From contig DIBY01000024.1 of assembly GCA_002415135.1 (NCBI GenBank), positions 186,001-250,000 on the forward strand: a stretch of 64,000 nt of DNA, in the 5' to 3' direction. A program made the position numbers and the translations under genes. Under the pieces are notes generated by a model that saw nothing but the letters and a program-made list of their open reading frames with translations, made no database searches and was not told the origin of the DNA. Shown here piece after piece: positions 7,672-16,295 of this stretch. Position 1 is the stretch's first letter. Every line of letters begins with the position of its first letter. The stretch comes from Flavobacteriales bacterium UBA5040. Lineage in GTDB: Bacteria > Bacteroidota > Bacteroidia > Flavobacteriales > Weeksellaceae.

Positions 7672-8331
7672 TTATTGTAATCCTGCTGGCGTATTGGTAG
7701 AAACTCCTGAATAAACCGGGTTGGCAGAAGCACTAACCGATCCTGTAAAAACCCCATAATCTTTCACTAACGTTTTCTCATAAACAATGAAGGAAACATC
7801 CCAGGTTCCGTTGGCATTGCCATCCGTTCTCGCCCCATTAAAATTTAAACTTATTACATATTTCCCCGCAGCGGCTCCTGTTCCTGGTTCTACCGTCGTT
7901 AGATAGGTTCCATGTAGAGGAGTTGCTGTATTTCCGGTTGCAATTGGACTTACCTGAATGATATTTGCACCAGTAAAAGTTGCTTCTGCCAATCCAACAA
8001 AATATTTACTAACGTCTAAGCCGGTATTTAATTTAAGAACTCTAACATCATCAACGTTGGTGATCTTTACCGTGTATTTATTAATTGGAACAACGGTACG
8101 TGTTCTGGTATTCAAAACCTTCACTTCACCCACTGGGTCAGAATCCTCTGATCTAACCAGGAGATTATAATTGCCCGTCACGATTTTGGTATCGGTTAAA
8201 ATAAGATAATCGTCCAGCAATATATTTCCGATGACATCCAACTGATCGCGGGGAGTTTCGGTTCCGATTCCTACCTGACTGAAAAGCACAGCCGAAAGAG
8301 TCAATCCTAAAATTGTAGTTATTTTTTTCAT
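7672..8331 (-). CDS. Secreted GIGTxxP-motif protein, second of three tandem paralogues
   Basis: 219 residues with a signal peptide ending near LFSQ, then QVGIGTETPRDQLDVIGN. The remainder has the same layout as its neighbours: an acidic/Thr-rich beta domain, a central ATFTGANIIQVSP segment and a late WDVSFIVYEKTLVKDYG segment matching WNVSLMIFDKTFARN of the first paralogue. It is spaced 13 bp from the gene before and 9 bp from the gene after, so one mRNA is likely. It lacks the TWW motif of the other two and is therefore the most diverged copy. The function is unknown. Confidence 0.75.
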   Translation of the reverse strand: MKKITTILGLTLSAVLFSQVGIGTETPRDQLDVIGNILLDDYLILTDTKIVTGNYNLLVRSEDSDPVGEVKVLNTRTRTVVPINKYTVKITNVDDVRVLKLNTGLDVSKYFVGLAEATFTGANIIQVSPIATGNTATPLHGTYLTTVEPGTGAAAGKYVISLNFNGARTDGNANGTWDVSFIVYEKTLVKDYGVFTGSVSASANPVYSGVSTNTPAGLQ

Positions 8332-8344
8332 AATAGTGTGTTAA

Positions 8345-9016
8345 TTAATTGGTAATCAAGGCAGAGGTAGCAGCACCAGTTGTGGCACCCGCTAAATTGA
8401 CCGTTACTGGTGTATTTCTCGCAAAAGTCTTATCGAAAATCATGAGACTTACATTCCATAATCCTGCAGTGGTCGTACTTGACGGAGGTGCAAATCCATT
8501 ATAATCGGCTTTGATCCACCAAGTTCCACCCTGTTCGTAGGTATAAACTTGCGCAACTGGAGCAAGACGCCTTGCAGCTACACCTGTTGAATTTAAGACC
8601 ACTGGAAGATTAAAATTGAAAGAATTGACAATTACGACATACTTAGAAGCGTTAATCTTCGTATTGTAAGCGTTAACCCAATCCCTATCACCATTGTCTG
8701 TGCTAATATTATATTGAATAATACCAAACGGAGCAGGGAAAGTATTGGTCGGTCCTCCTCCACTTGACTGAACATTGTAGGTCGTAATTCGGTTAGCAGT
8801 AGTAGATTTAAGAAGGAAAGAATAATTTTCGCCTGGAGAAAGTTCAGGAATTTGTGACGCACTGGCATTAAGATCTAAAATGATATCCTTTGCCTTCATT
8901 GTACCGTTTACATGGAGCTTTTCTTCGGGTGTAGAAGTATTAATTCCTACATTTCCAGACTGCGCCGACATGGCACAAGCCGAGAATAACAGCATAAGCT
9001 GTATCTTTTTTTTCAT
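8345..9016 (-). CDS. Secreted GIGTxxP-motif protein, first of three tandem paralogues
   Basis: 223 residues with a signal peptide (MKKKIQLMLLFSACAMSAQS), then NVGINTSTPEEKLHVNGTMKAKDIIL, a typical GIGTxxP motif in which a new structure is introduced by 'VNG..KA'. The body contains GGTWWIKADYNGF and a final WNVSLMIFDKTFARNTPVTV. It is the first gene of the three-gene unit and is preceded by a long AT-rich upstream region. The three proteins share N- and C-terminal landmarks but little else, which suggests old duplication with diversification of the middle. Confidence 0.75.
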   Translation of the reverse strand: MKKKIQLMLLFSACAMSAQSGNVGINTSTPEEKLHVNGTMKAKDIILDLNASASQIPELSPGENYSFLLKSTTANRITTYNVQSSGGGPTNTFPAPFGIIQYNISTDNGDRDWVNAYNTKINASKYVVIVNSFNFNLPVVLNSTGVAARRLAPVAQVYTYEQGGTWWIKADYNGFAPPSSTTTAGLWNVSLMIFDKTFARNTPVTVNLAGATTGAATSALITN

Positions 9017-9353
9017 CGTATTTGTGTTTTTATTTGTGTTTGAAGTCTTCTTTTATAAATAAATTCAGACTTGATGCAAACATACTCAATCAAAAGCAAA
9101 TCAAATCGTAAAATTTATCCATTTAATAGAAACAAATTAGAAATTTTTAAACTATAAAAACACTAATTATTATATATAATTAACTAAAAACACAATTACT
9201 ATTAATAAAAAAAATTAATCTAAAATAATATAAAAGAGAAATAATTACTATGCATTAAATACAATACGTAGAATTATCCTAAATTACAGTTTATCGAAAC
9301 ATTTGTAACAAACAAAATAAAAAACCTACTTATTAGGTAAATAATCCAACTTG
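9017..9353. other. Very AT-rich divergent promoter region
   Basis: About 337 bp between the minus-strand secreted-protein cluster and the plus-strand ABC operon. The middle (about 9100-9300) is almost entirely A and T. It must hold both promoters, but no clear TTTG-N19-TAnnTTTG pair could be fixed. No coding region is seen. Confidence 0.6.
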
Positions 9354-10046
9354 ATGTTAGTAATTAAGGATCTCAACAAATCATACGACACCGGAAAGAG
9401 CAAACTTCACGTTCTGAAAGGAATTGATCTTTCAATTGATGAAGGCGAATTCGTTTCCATTATGGGAAGTTCGGGGTCGGGAAAATCAACTTTACTTAAT
9501 ATCATTGGGATTTTAGATGAAAAAGATACTGGTATTTACGAACTTGATGGAATTCCGATCGAACATCTTTCAGAAATAAAAGCCGCAGAATATCGAAGTA
9601 AGTTTTTAGGATTCATTTTTCAGTCCTTTAACTTGATTGGCTATAAGACTGCTTTAGAAAATGTTGCACTTCCACTCTACTACCAAAATATAGGACGCAA
9701 AGAAAGAAATGAAAGAGCCATGGAATACCTGGCGAAAGTAGGTTTGGCAGAATGGGCAACCCATTTGCCCAATGAACTTTCAGGTGGACAAAAACAAAGA
9801 GTTGCCATAGCACGTGCTTTAATCACCGATCCAAAAGTAATTCTGGCCGATGAACCAACGGGAGCACTTGATTCAAAAACAACCTACGACATTATGAAAC
9901 TCCTTCAGGAAATTAATCGTGGTGGAAAAACAATTATCGTTGTGACCCATGAACCTGATGTTGCCGCCGAAACCAAAAGAAATGTCATCTTAAAAGATGG
10001 TATTATAGAAAGTGATGAATTTATTACCCAAAGAGTTTTAGAATAA
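9354..10046 (+). CDS. ABC exporter ATP-binding protein (MacB/LolD-type)
   Basis: 230 residues, the energising subunit of a MacB-type exporter. The start chosen is ATG 9354; an in-frame TTG lies directly before it. It has Walker [10 protein letters not shown] (about 39-47), signature [15 protein letters not shown], Walker [14 protein letters not shown] and the H-loop VVTHEP. The length and the GALD variant after Walker B are typical of the LolD/MacB/FtsE group. The next three genes on the same strand encode two FtsX-type permeases and a periplasmic adaptor. The complex therefore resembles MacAB split into separate ATPase and permease genes. No outer-membrane TolC-like gene is in the window. 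Confidence 0.9.
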   Translation: MLVIKDLNKSYDTGKSKLHVLKGIDLSIDEGEFVSIMGSSGSGKSTLLNIIGILDEKDTGIYELDGIPIEHLSEIKAAEYRSKFLGFIFQSFNLIGYKTALENVALPLYYQNIGRKERNERAMEYLAKVGLAEWATHLPNELSGGQKQRVAIARALITDPKVILADEPTGALDSKTTYDIMKLLQEINRGGKTIIVVTHEPDVAAETKRNVILKDGIIESDEFITQRVLE

Positions 10047-10059
10047 ATAATGACCACTT

Positions 10060-10073
10060 GGTGAATGGTGAAT
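10060..10073. repeat. Two heptamers GGTGAAT in tandem
   Basis: Exact tandem pair of GGTGAAT 14 bp after the stop codon of the ATPase gene. It belongs with the longer heptamer runs at 11347-11393 and 12818-12859 in the same operon. Confidence 0.8.
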
Positions 10074-10108
10074 TTAATAAAAAATGCTTTTAAAGAAAAT
10101 TAGACAAT

Positions 10109-11338
10109 ATGTTTGACCTAGACCGCTGGAGAGAAATATTTGAATCCATTCGCAGTAATATATTGCGAACGGTACTTTCTGGCTTTACCGTGGCCTTAGG
10201 TTTATATATTTTCATTGTGCTTTTCGGTATTGGAACCGGGCTGCAAAATGCTTTTACTCAAGGTTTCGCTCGAGATGCGACTAACCTTATCACTATTTTT
10301 ACCCGTAAAACAACCATCGCGTACGGAGGTTTACAATCCGATCGACAAATTGTTCTAAAAAACGATGACTACGAACAAATCAGCACCGAAGATCCTGAAA
10401 AGTTAGAAAGTTCAACGCCGAGATATTCAGCCAACATGACGGTGAAATATGGTCGGGAAAGCGGTAATTATCAAATTAGCGGAGCGAATCCCGATGAAAA
10501 AATTATCGAAAATCGAAATTTAACAGAAGGCAGATATCTAAGTCCGTTGGATATGAACCGTCAGCAAAAAGTCGCCGTCATTGGTCGAATGGTTCAGCGG
10601 GATCTAATTAAAAACGGCAGTCCGATTGGTAAAGATTTAGACATTAATGGAACCATGTTTAAAGTAGTGGGAGTTTTCTCTGACGATGGTGGCGATTTCG
10701 ATGAACGAATGATCACTGTTCCAATCACCACTTTGCAGCAACTCAAAAAAGGTTCAGATACAGTAAGTACTATTTTTCTGACTTATAATACAGATCTCAC
10801 TCCGGAGCAAGCCATTAAATATGGTGAGAAAGTAGAAAAAGAATTAAAAGCAAAACATAAAGTTTCGCCTGACGATGAAAATGGTGTAGTGGTCAGGAAC
10901 AACGCGAAAAACATGGATCGAACTTTTCAGTTTTTATTCATCATCACGCTTATCGTTGGATTCATCGGAATGGGAACTTTGCTCGCCGGAATTATCGGAA
11001 TTAGTAATATCATGGTTTACATTGTGAAAGAGCGAACCCAGGAAATCGGAGTTAGAAAAGCGATTGGTGCAAAACCGAGCAGTATCGTAGGCTTGATCAT
11101 GCAGGAAAGTATTGTTATTACGGTCGTTTCTGGTTTAATGGGCGTTGGATTAGGAATACTCACTTTAAATTTAATTGGAGACAGTTTAGAAAAATATTTT
11201 ATCATGGATCCATCAGTTGGTTGGGGAATCGTGACGGCAGCTTTTGTCAGTTTGGTAATTTCCGGATTGATTGCGGGATTCGTTCCCGCATATCGCGCCA
11301 GTAGAATTAAACCGATTGAGGCGTTGAGAAGCGAGTGA
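10109..11338 (+). CDS. MacB-like ABC transporter permease, first copy
   Basis: 409 residues with the MacB layout: an N-terminal membrane helix (about 20-45, TVLSGFTVALGLYIFIVLFGIG), a large periplasmic domain (about 50-270, MacB_PCD type), then three helices of the FtsX domain. The FtsX part contains the conserved cytoplasmic stretch VKERTQEIGVRKAIGAKPSSI and ends PAYRASRIKPIEALRSE. These features identify a mechanotransmission-type exporter that moves substrates from the periplasm rather than through the membrane. It is followed by a second, related permease, so the complex may be a heterodimer. The substrate is unknown. Confidence 0.88.
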   Translation: MFDLDRWREIFESIRSNILRTVLSGFTVALGLYIFIVLFGIGTGLQNAFTQGFARDATNLITIFTRKTTIAYGGLQSDRQIVLKNDDYEQISTEDPEKLESSTPRYSANMTVKYGRESGNYQISGANPDEKIIENRNLTEGRYLSPLDMNRQQKVAVIGRMVQRDLIKNGSPIGKDLDINGTMFKVVGVFSDDGGDFDERMITVPITTLQQLKKGSDTVSTIFLTYNTDLTPEQAIKYGEKVEKELKAKHKVSPDDENGVVVRNNAKNMDRTFQFLFIITLIVGFIGMGTLLAGIIGISNIMVYIVKERTQEIGVRKAIGAKPSSIVGLIMQESIVITVVSGLMGVGLGILTLNLIGDSLEKYFIMDPSVGWGIVTAAFVSLVISGLIAGFVPAYRASRIKPIEALRSE

Positions 11339-11346
11339 TGTCAATG

Positions 11347-11393
<47 letters not shown>

Positions 11394-11428
11394 ATTTAAT
11401 AACTCGTCTTATAAATATTCACTGGAAG

Positions 11429-11518
11429 AAATTCACTTATAGAAATTGACCTTAAGAAATTAACTTGCGTAGCAAAATTGACAAGCGCAGCAAATTGACC
11501 GGCAAAGCCGAAATTGAC
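11429..11518 (+). repeat. Degenerate direct repeats with the core AAATTSAC
   Basis: Six AAATTSAC-like words (at 11429, 11443, 11457, 11475, 11492 and 11511) spaced 14 to 19 bp. The middle ones are followed by GCG-AGC-like triplets (GCGTAGC, GCGCAGC, GGCAAAGCC). They end 19 bp before the second permease start codon. Confidence 0.6.
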
Positions 11519-11537
11519 AAAAAACAAAGTTTTTTAT

Positions 11538-12806
11538 ATGAACATCATTTTCAAAATAGATACCTGGCAAGAAATTTATTATTCCCTGAAGAATAATAAG
11601 TTACGAACCTTCCTCACCATGATTGGTGTGGGCTGGGGAATGTTTCTTTTTGTGGCGCTTTTGGGTGCGGCCAAAGGAATGGAAAATGGGTTCGATAAAG
11701 TATTCTCTGGGTTTGCAACCAACTCCATTTTCCTTTGGGCACAGAATACTACGATTCCTTATGATGGATTTCCAAAGGGCAGAAAAATGGATCTGCATTT
11801 AAGCGATCTGGAATTACTTCCCCAAAAAATTAAAGAGATCGACTATATTTCTCCGCAAACTTCCCGAGGAAAATTTGGAACGCCAGGAGAATCATTTTCC
11901 AGAAATGGAAAGAATGCAACCTATACGCTAACTGGAGATTTTCCTGTTGGAAATAAAATTTCTGAAAAAAATCTCATCTTCGGTCGGTATATTAACGATG
12001 CTGATATTACTGGAAATAAAAGTGTGATCGTTATTGGAGAGGAGATTTATAAAAACCTATTTGATGCGAAAAAGAATGAAAATCCGATAGGACAGTCGAT
12101 CAATGTAAAAGGAGTTTTCTTTAATGTAATTGGCGTTTTTCGGGTAAAGAAAACGGGTGGCCCAGATAATGATCAGGAATCATTTATTCCCTTTACCACT
12201 TACTCTAAAATGTATAATGAAGGTGATAAGGTGGGATTTTTTGCGATCGTAGGTAAACCCGATGCAGATCTAAGTCTTCTGGAAGATCAAATAAAAACGG
12301 AACTTAAAACGAAATACAATGTATCACCCGATGATACTAATGCTTTCGGATCTTTTAACCTCGGAAAAGAATTTGGAAAACTAACAGGATTCCTCACCGG
12401 AATGCAGTTGCTTACCATTACCGTGGGATCATTAACAATTTTAGCCGGTGTTATCGCCATTTCTAATATCTTGCTAATTACCGTAACAGAAAGAACCAAA
12501 GAAATCGGAATCCGTCGTGCTTTAGGTGCAAAACCTGCCGAAGTAAGAAATCAAATCTTATTGGAAAGTGTCGTGATTACTTTGTCATCTGGTCTTATTG
12601 GTTTTATGCTGGGAATATTTCTGCTGATGATATTAAATCTCATTACGAAAGACCAGGACGCATTCCCTTTTTACAACCCGACGGTTAACTATGGTCAGGT
12701 TTTCGGGGCGATGGCGATCATGGTAGTTTTGGGATTGATTGTCGGTATGATTCCAGCGCAAAGAGCGGTAAAGATTAGACCAATTGAAGCGTTGAGATCG
12801 GAGTAA
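11538..12806 (+). CDS. MacB-like ABC transporter permease, second copy
   Basis: 422 residues from ATG 11538. An in-frame TTG eight codons earlier lies inside the AAATTSAC repeats and is less likely. It has the same layout as the previous gene: N-terminal helix (LRTFLTMIGVGWGMFLFVALLGA), periplasmic domain, three C-terminal FtsX helices with VTERTKEIGIRRALGAKPAEV, and the end PAQRAVKIRPIEALRSE. The two permeases share the order of motifs and the final IxPIEALRSE but are clearly diverged, so duplication was not recent. The pair probably forms one transporter with the ATPase two genes upstream. Confidence 0.88.
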   Translation: MNIIFKIDTWQEIYYSLKNNKLRTFLTMIGVGWGMFLFVALLGAAKGMENGFDKVFSGFATNSIFLWAQNTTIPYDGFPKGRKMDLHLSDLELLPQKIKEIDYISPQTSRGKFGTPGESFSRNGKNATYTLTGDFPVGNKISEKNLIFGRYINDADITGNKSVIVIGEEIYKNLFDAKKNENPIGQSINVKGVFFNVIGVFRVKKTGGPDNDQESFIPFTTYSKMYNEGDKVGFFAIVGKPDADLSLLEDQIKTELKTKYNVSPDDTNAFGSFNLGKEFGKLTGFLTGMQLLTITVGSLTILAGVIAISNILLITVTERTKEIGIRRALGAKPAEVRNQILLESVVITLSSGLIGFMLGIFLLMILNLITKDQDAFPFYNPTVNYGQVFGAMAIMVVLGLIVGMIPAQRAVKIRPIEALRSE

Positions 12807-12817
12807 TCCTGAATGAT

Positions 12818-12859
12818 GAGTAATGGGTAATGGGTAATGAGCAATAGGAAATAGGAAAT
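12818..12859. repeat. Run of six degenerate heptamers ending in AAT
   Basis: Reads as GAGTAAT, GGGTAAT, GGGTAAT, GAGCAAT, AGGAAAT, AGGAAAT: strict 7-bp period, variable first four bases, constant AAT. It starts 11 bp after the second permease stop codon. Confidence 0.85.
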
Positions 12860-12888
12860 TGATTACGGGTTTTAAATTAAAAAACTGC

Positions 12889-12972
12889 CTTGCGACCCAG
12901 CCTGAATGGAGCTCTTTTTGTGAGGCGCCAGCCGAGCAAAAAAGCGGGAATGGAGGATGGAAAAAGTCGCCC
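12889..12972 (+). repeat. Dispersed intergenic element, copy 2
   Basis: CCCAGCCTGAATGGAGCTCTTTTT, a variable centre, then GAGCAAAAAAGCGGGAATGGAGG: the same order of blocks as the other copies. It lies directly upstream of the adaptor gene. Confidence 0.65.
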
Positions 12973-13000
12973 AAAAAAAATTAAAAAATAAACTAATTAT

Positions 13001-14197
13001 ATGAAAAAGAAGTTCACCTTTAAAAAAGCAATTTACCTATTCTTAGGATTGATTTTTGTTGTGGCGTTGATTTTTGGAATTAAATATCTGATTTCATCCA
13101 ACTCAACAGAAAGCGAAGCGTTCCTCACCAAAAAACCATTCGTGCAAAATATGGATGATAAAGTGATGGCGACCGGGAAAATTGTACCAAGAGAAGAAAT
13201 TGAGATCAAACCGAATATCTCTGGAATTATTGATAAAATTTTGGTGACTGAAGGTGATAAAGTGGTCGCGGGTCAATTGGTGGCTACGATCAGAATTGTA
13301 CCGAGTATCCAAAATGTGAATGCGGCGACTCAGGAAATCAATAGCGCCAATTTACAAATCAGCAATGCTCAAATTAATGTTGCTCAACAGCAGAAACAAT
13401 TTGCAATGCAGCAAAGTTTGTATTCTCAAGGCGTAATTTCTAAACAGGAATATATTTCAGCGCAACAGCAATTGCAATCTACGCAGCAAAGTTTACGAAA
13501 TGCACAGCAACAAAGACAAACTGCGCAGAAAAATCTACAGATCGCGAAAACGGGTGCGACGCCAGAATTAGCTGGTTTGGCGACCACACAGATTCGGTCT
13601 AAAGCCAACGGAACGGTGTTAGAAGTACCTGTAAAAATTGGAAGTCAGGTGATTGAAGCCAACTCCTTCAACGCTGGAAGTACGATCTGCTCAATTGCGG
13701 ATTTGAATTCTCTTATTTTTGAAGGAACAATTGACGAAGCACAAGCCGGAAAATTAAAAGAAGGAATGGATATGAACATTGTCATCGGTGCGCTGCAGAA
13801 CAAATCGTTTCCGGGTCGGGTAACCATGATCGCACCGAAAGGAAAAGATGAAGCTGGAACGATTAAATTCCCGATTGAAGGCGATGTTTTTAATAAGACC
13901 AATGAATATATCCGCGCTGGATTTTCTGCCAACGGCGAGATTATCTTAAGCTCTCAGAAGAACGCTTTGCTTTTGGATGAATCTTTAATTCAGTATGAAA
14001 AAGTAAATGGCAGAGACAATTCTTTCGTGGAAGTGAAACAGCCTGACGGGAAATTCAAAAAAGTAAATGTGAAACTCGGTGCGAGCGATGGAATAAATGT
14101 TCAGGTTCTATCCGGAGTTTCGAAAGATTCGGAAGTGAAAGTTTGGAATCCAAGTGACAAGGACAAAGAAGCCTTGAAGGAAAAGAAAACTAAATAA
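13001..14197 (+). CDS. Periplasmic adaptor (HlyD/MacA-type membrane fusion protein)
   Basis: 398 residues. It has an N-terminal membrane anchor (about 8-30), a biotinyl-lipoyl-like half motif (IEIKPNISGIIDKILVTEGDKVVAGQLVATI, about 65-100), and a long Gln-rich coiled-coil hairpin (about 105-190, many QQQ and NAQ repeats). The second lipoyl half follows (IRSKANGTVLEVPVKIGSQV), then beta-barrel and membrane-proximal domains. It bridges the inner-membrane permeases to an outer-membrane channel. As the last gene of the operon it completes a MacAB-like exporter. In other systems such exporters move peptides, lipoproteins or macrolides; which applies here is unknown. Confidence 0.9.
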   Translation: MKKKFTFKKAIYLFLGLIFVVALIFGIKYLISSNSTESEAFLTKKPFVQNMDDKVMATGKIVPREEIEIKPNISGIIDKILVTEGDKVVAGQLVATIRIVPSIQNVNAATQEINSANLQISNAQINVAQQQKQFAMQQSLYSQGVISKQEYISAQQQLQSTQQSLRNAQQQRQTAQKNLQIAKTGATPELAGLATTQIRSKANGTVLEVPVKIGSQVIEANSFNAGSTICSIADLNSLIFEGTIDEAQAGKLKEGMDMNIVIGALQNKSFPGRVTMIAPKGKDEAGTIKFPIEGDVFNKTNEYIRAGFSANGEIILSSQKNALLLDESLIQYEKVNGRDNSFVEVKQPDGKFKKVNVKLGASDGINVQVLSGVSKDSEVKVWNPSDKDKEALKEKKTK

Positions 14198-14201
14198 TAG
14201 C

Positions 14202-14230
14202 AAATCCCGGAATTTATTTCGGGATTTTTA
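14202..14230. terminator. Bidirectional intrinsic terminator between convergent genes
   Basis: Stem AAATCCCG/CGGGATTT with a 10-base AT-rich loop and a T run on the plus strand and an A run on the other side. It ends the exporter operon. It also overlaps the last codons of the convergent membrane-protein gene. Confidence 0.85.
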
Positions 14231-14825
14231 TTTTGTCTTTTCTAAAAAATAAAGCAAGGTTTAGAAACAGAAGAAGCAAACTCAAAGTCATCCAAATCGC
14301 AGATTTAATATTTTCAAATTTGAGTTCCTCGATATGTGTTTTAGCAATTTCTGCTAATTTTGAACTCTGTACGATGTAATTTTGAACCTCGATGATCTGA
14401 TCTTCATTCTTATTGGGAACGGAATGCTGCGAGAAATAAACCAGATTTTTTTTGCCCATATACGCGGCAATCCAATATTGGTCAGAAGAATCCATTTTTA
14501 AATAATCGATGCGATAATAGTTATTTCTGATAATTCCCAAATGACGTGTTTCAAATTTTAAATCAGGATCAGCATCGTTATTAATTTTAATGATGTAAAA
14601 GTCTACGGGAAAAGGCAATTTATTAACCACCTGCACCGTCATAGAATCCTGTACAAAATGATCAATACTTTTCTGAATAAAATAATACGTAAAGGCAACA
14701 ACGGCAAGTCCGGCAATTACCAATCGATATGCACGAGCATACGAGCTGAATCGACCGGTTTTAATAACGGAGAAAAGCAACCCAAAAGAAAGTAAAACTG
14801 CAAGCAGGAAAAACAAATAAAACAT
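14214..14825 (-). CDS. Hypothetical membrane protein
   Basis: 203 residues from ATG 14825 (MFYLFFLLAVLLSFGLLFSV). An upstream in-frame ATG would add 32 residues without membrane or conserved character. Two N-terminal helices (about 1-20 and 32-52), a soluble middle domain of about 110 residues, and a C-terminal helix (about 178-195) followed by a lysine-rich end (FFRKDKIKIPK). I do not recognise the family. It is a single gene, convergent with the exporter operon, and shares its terminator. Confidence 0.65.
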   Translation of the reverse strand: MFYLFFLLAVLLSFGLLFSVIKTGRFSSYARAYRLVIAGLAVVAFTYYFIQKSIDHFVQDSMTVQVVNKLPFPVDFYIIKINNDADPDLKFETRHLGIIRNNYYRIDYLKMDSSDQYWIAAYMGKKNLVYFSQHSVPNKNEDQIIEVQNYIVQSSKLAEIAKTHIEELKFENIKSAIWMTLSLLLLFLNLALFFRKDKIKIPK

Positions 14826-15031
14826 GGCGTAAAGATAAATAAAATTACCACGTAGAAAATGGTTATTTCGGGGTCGGTAAACTAGTGGTGAGTGTTTCTC
14901 CCTCTTTACATAATCGATCAAATAGACGAAAATTGATTAGTAAAAAAGCCGATAATTTATATTTAAAGTTTACCACTCATAATAATTACTTCCTTTCACT
15001 TTCTACATGGCTCTTTTTAATTGGCTCTTCT

Positions 15032-15679
15032 CTACTCCACATTCCACTCCCGAGAGAACTGATCAAGAAATTCAACCATAAAATCGTGACGTTCTTCTGC
15101 GATTTTTTTTCCCGTTTCCGTATTCATCATATCTTTTAAAAGCAATAACTTTTCATAAAAATGGTTGATGGTCGTTCCTTTCGATTTTTTATATTCCTCT
15201 TTGGTCATATTCAACGCGGGCTGAATATCAGGATGATACATCAAATTATTTTTAAATGCACCGTAATTAAAAGTCCTGGCAATCCCAATCGCGCCGATCG
15301 CATCGATGCGATCTGCATCTTGAACAATTTGTAATTCAATAGGCAAAGTCTCTGGTGCTTCTTCCCTATTTTTAAAGGAAATATTTTTGATAATAAATAA
15401 AACCTGCTCGATTATGTCTGAGGAAACATTTTGATTTTGTAGAAATTCATTGGATATTTTCAATGCTAAAGTTTCATCACCATCGTGAAATTTGGGATCT
15501 GCAATATCATGAAGTAAAGCGGCAAGTTCAACAAGCTGGAGATTACAAGTTTCTGAATCCGCTATCTTTTTTGATAATTTCCAAACTCTTTCAATGTGAA
15601 ACCAATCGTGTCCGGCTTCGGCACCTTCCAGTTTTTCCTTGACAAAAGCGATCGTAGTCTGAATTAAATTTTGGGACAT
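15032..15679 (-). CDS. HD-domain metal-dependent phosphohydrolase
   Basis: 215 residues. The HD signature is complete: HDWFHIERV (first His), LLHDIADPKFHDGD (His-Asp pair) and VQDADRIDAIGAIGIARTF (distal Asp). The arrangement and the RIDAIGA motif match the YedJ/YpgQ-type uncharacterised HD hydrolases, some of which act on nucleotides in vitro. It is cytoplasmic with no membrane segments. A lipoprotein gene precedes it by 16 bp, suggesting co-transcription. The substrate cannot be predicted. Confidence 0.85.
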   Translation of the reverse strand: MSQNLIQTTIAFVKEKLEGAEAGHDWFHIERVWKLSKKIADSETCNLQLVELAALLHDIADPKFHDGDETLALKISNEFLQNQNVSSDIIEQVLFIIKNISFKNREEAPETLPIELQIVQDADRIDAIGAIGIARTFNYGAFKNNLMYHPDIQPALNMTKEEYKKSKGTTINHFYEKLLLLKDMMNTETGKKIAEERHDFMVEFLDQFSREWNVE

Positions 15680-15695
15680 TCTTCTTTTTTAGAAA

Positions 15696-16280
15696 TTATT
15701 TTGAAACCTCAACGAACTGAAAAACCTGCTGCGTTTTGGGATTATAAATAATCGTACTGCTGTTTGGGAATCTTTTAACCTTGTAATATTCAATACTCTT
15801 ATCATTTTTTAAATCTTCCAGAAAACTCATGTCAATGGTATTTGCGGGCAGAAATTTCTCAATAAAACTTAATTTATCAATGAAGATTTTGCCATCTACT
15901 TTTTTCGCTACGGGATCAGATTTCTCCTCATTGGTCGTTGCCTGCTGTTCTAAGTACGGAATCAATAATTCTTTATCGGCTTTGTATTTAAAAACGTAAG
16001 CTGGTGAACCATTAGGAAACGTAAATTTCTTTCCTTTAAATTCAGAAATCATGGTGGCTTCACCTTGAGGAAAGACTTCTTTAAATTGTGCATTTTCGGC
16101 ATTGGTCAATGAGCTGATAGAATTACTGACCGTTTCATTCAATGTTTCTTTAACTGCGTTCTGTGCTTTTTCTTTAACGCTTGTGGTTGTTTTTTCAATT
16201 TGTTCATTGATGGTTTCTTCCACTTTCGAGCAGGAAGTCACTGCCATTAAAGGCAAAATAACGAGAATATATTTTTTCAT
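15696..16280 (-). CDS. Putative lipoprotein of unknown function
   Basis: 194 residues. The N-terminus MKKYILVILPLMAVTSCSK is a lipoprotein signal with Cys17 as the lipidation site. A charged, Glu/Thr/Lys-rich helical stretch (about 18-60) looks like a spacer or coiled coil. A globular C-terminal part includes KFTFPNGSPAYVFKYKADKELL. There is no recognised domain. It lies 15 bp after the MsbA-like exporter gene and 16 bp before the HD hydrolase gene, so the three may be one operon. Confidence 0.65.
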   Translation of the reverse strand: MKKYILVILPLMAVTSCSKVEETINEQIEKTTTSVKEKAQNAVKETLNETVSNSISSLTNAENAQFKEVFPQGEATMISEFKGKKFTFPNGSPAYVFKYKADKELLIPYLEQQATTNEEKSDPVAKKVDGKIFIDKLSFIEKFLPANTIDMSFLEDLKNDKSIEYYKVKRFPNSSTIIYNPKTQQVFQFVEVSK

Positions 16281-16295
16281 ATTTAAAATTTAAAA

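Noticed and set aside
6976..9016. Prophage tail-fibre module
   Set aside because: The GIGTxxP motif occurs in tail fibres, but these proteins have signal peptides and no phage structural genes are nearby.
9100..9300. Replication origin in the AT-rich stretch
   Set aside because: No DnaA-box cluster, no dnaA or dnaN nearby; the AT content is explained by a divergent promoter region.
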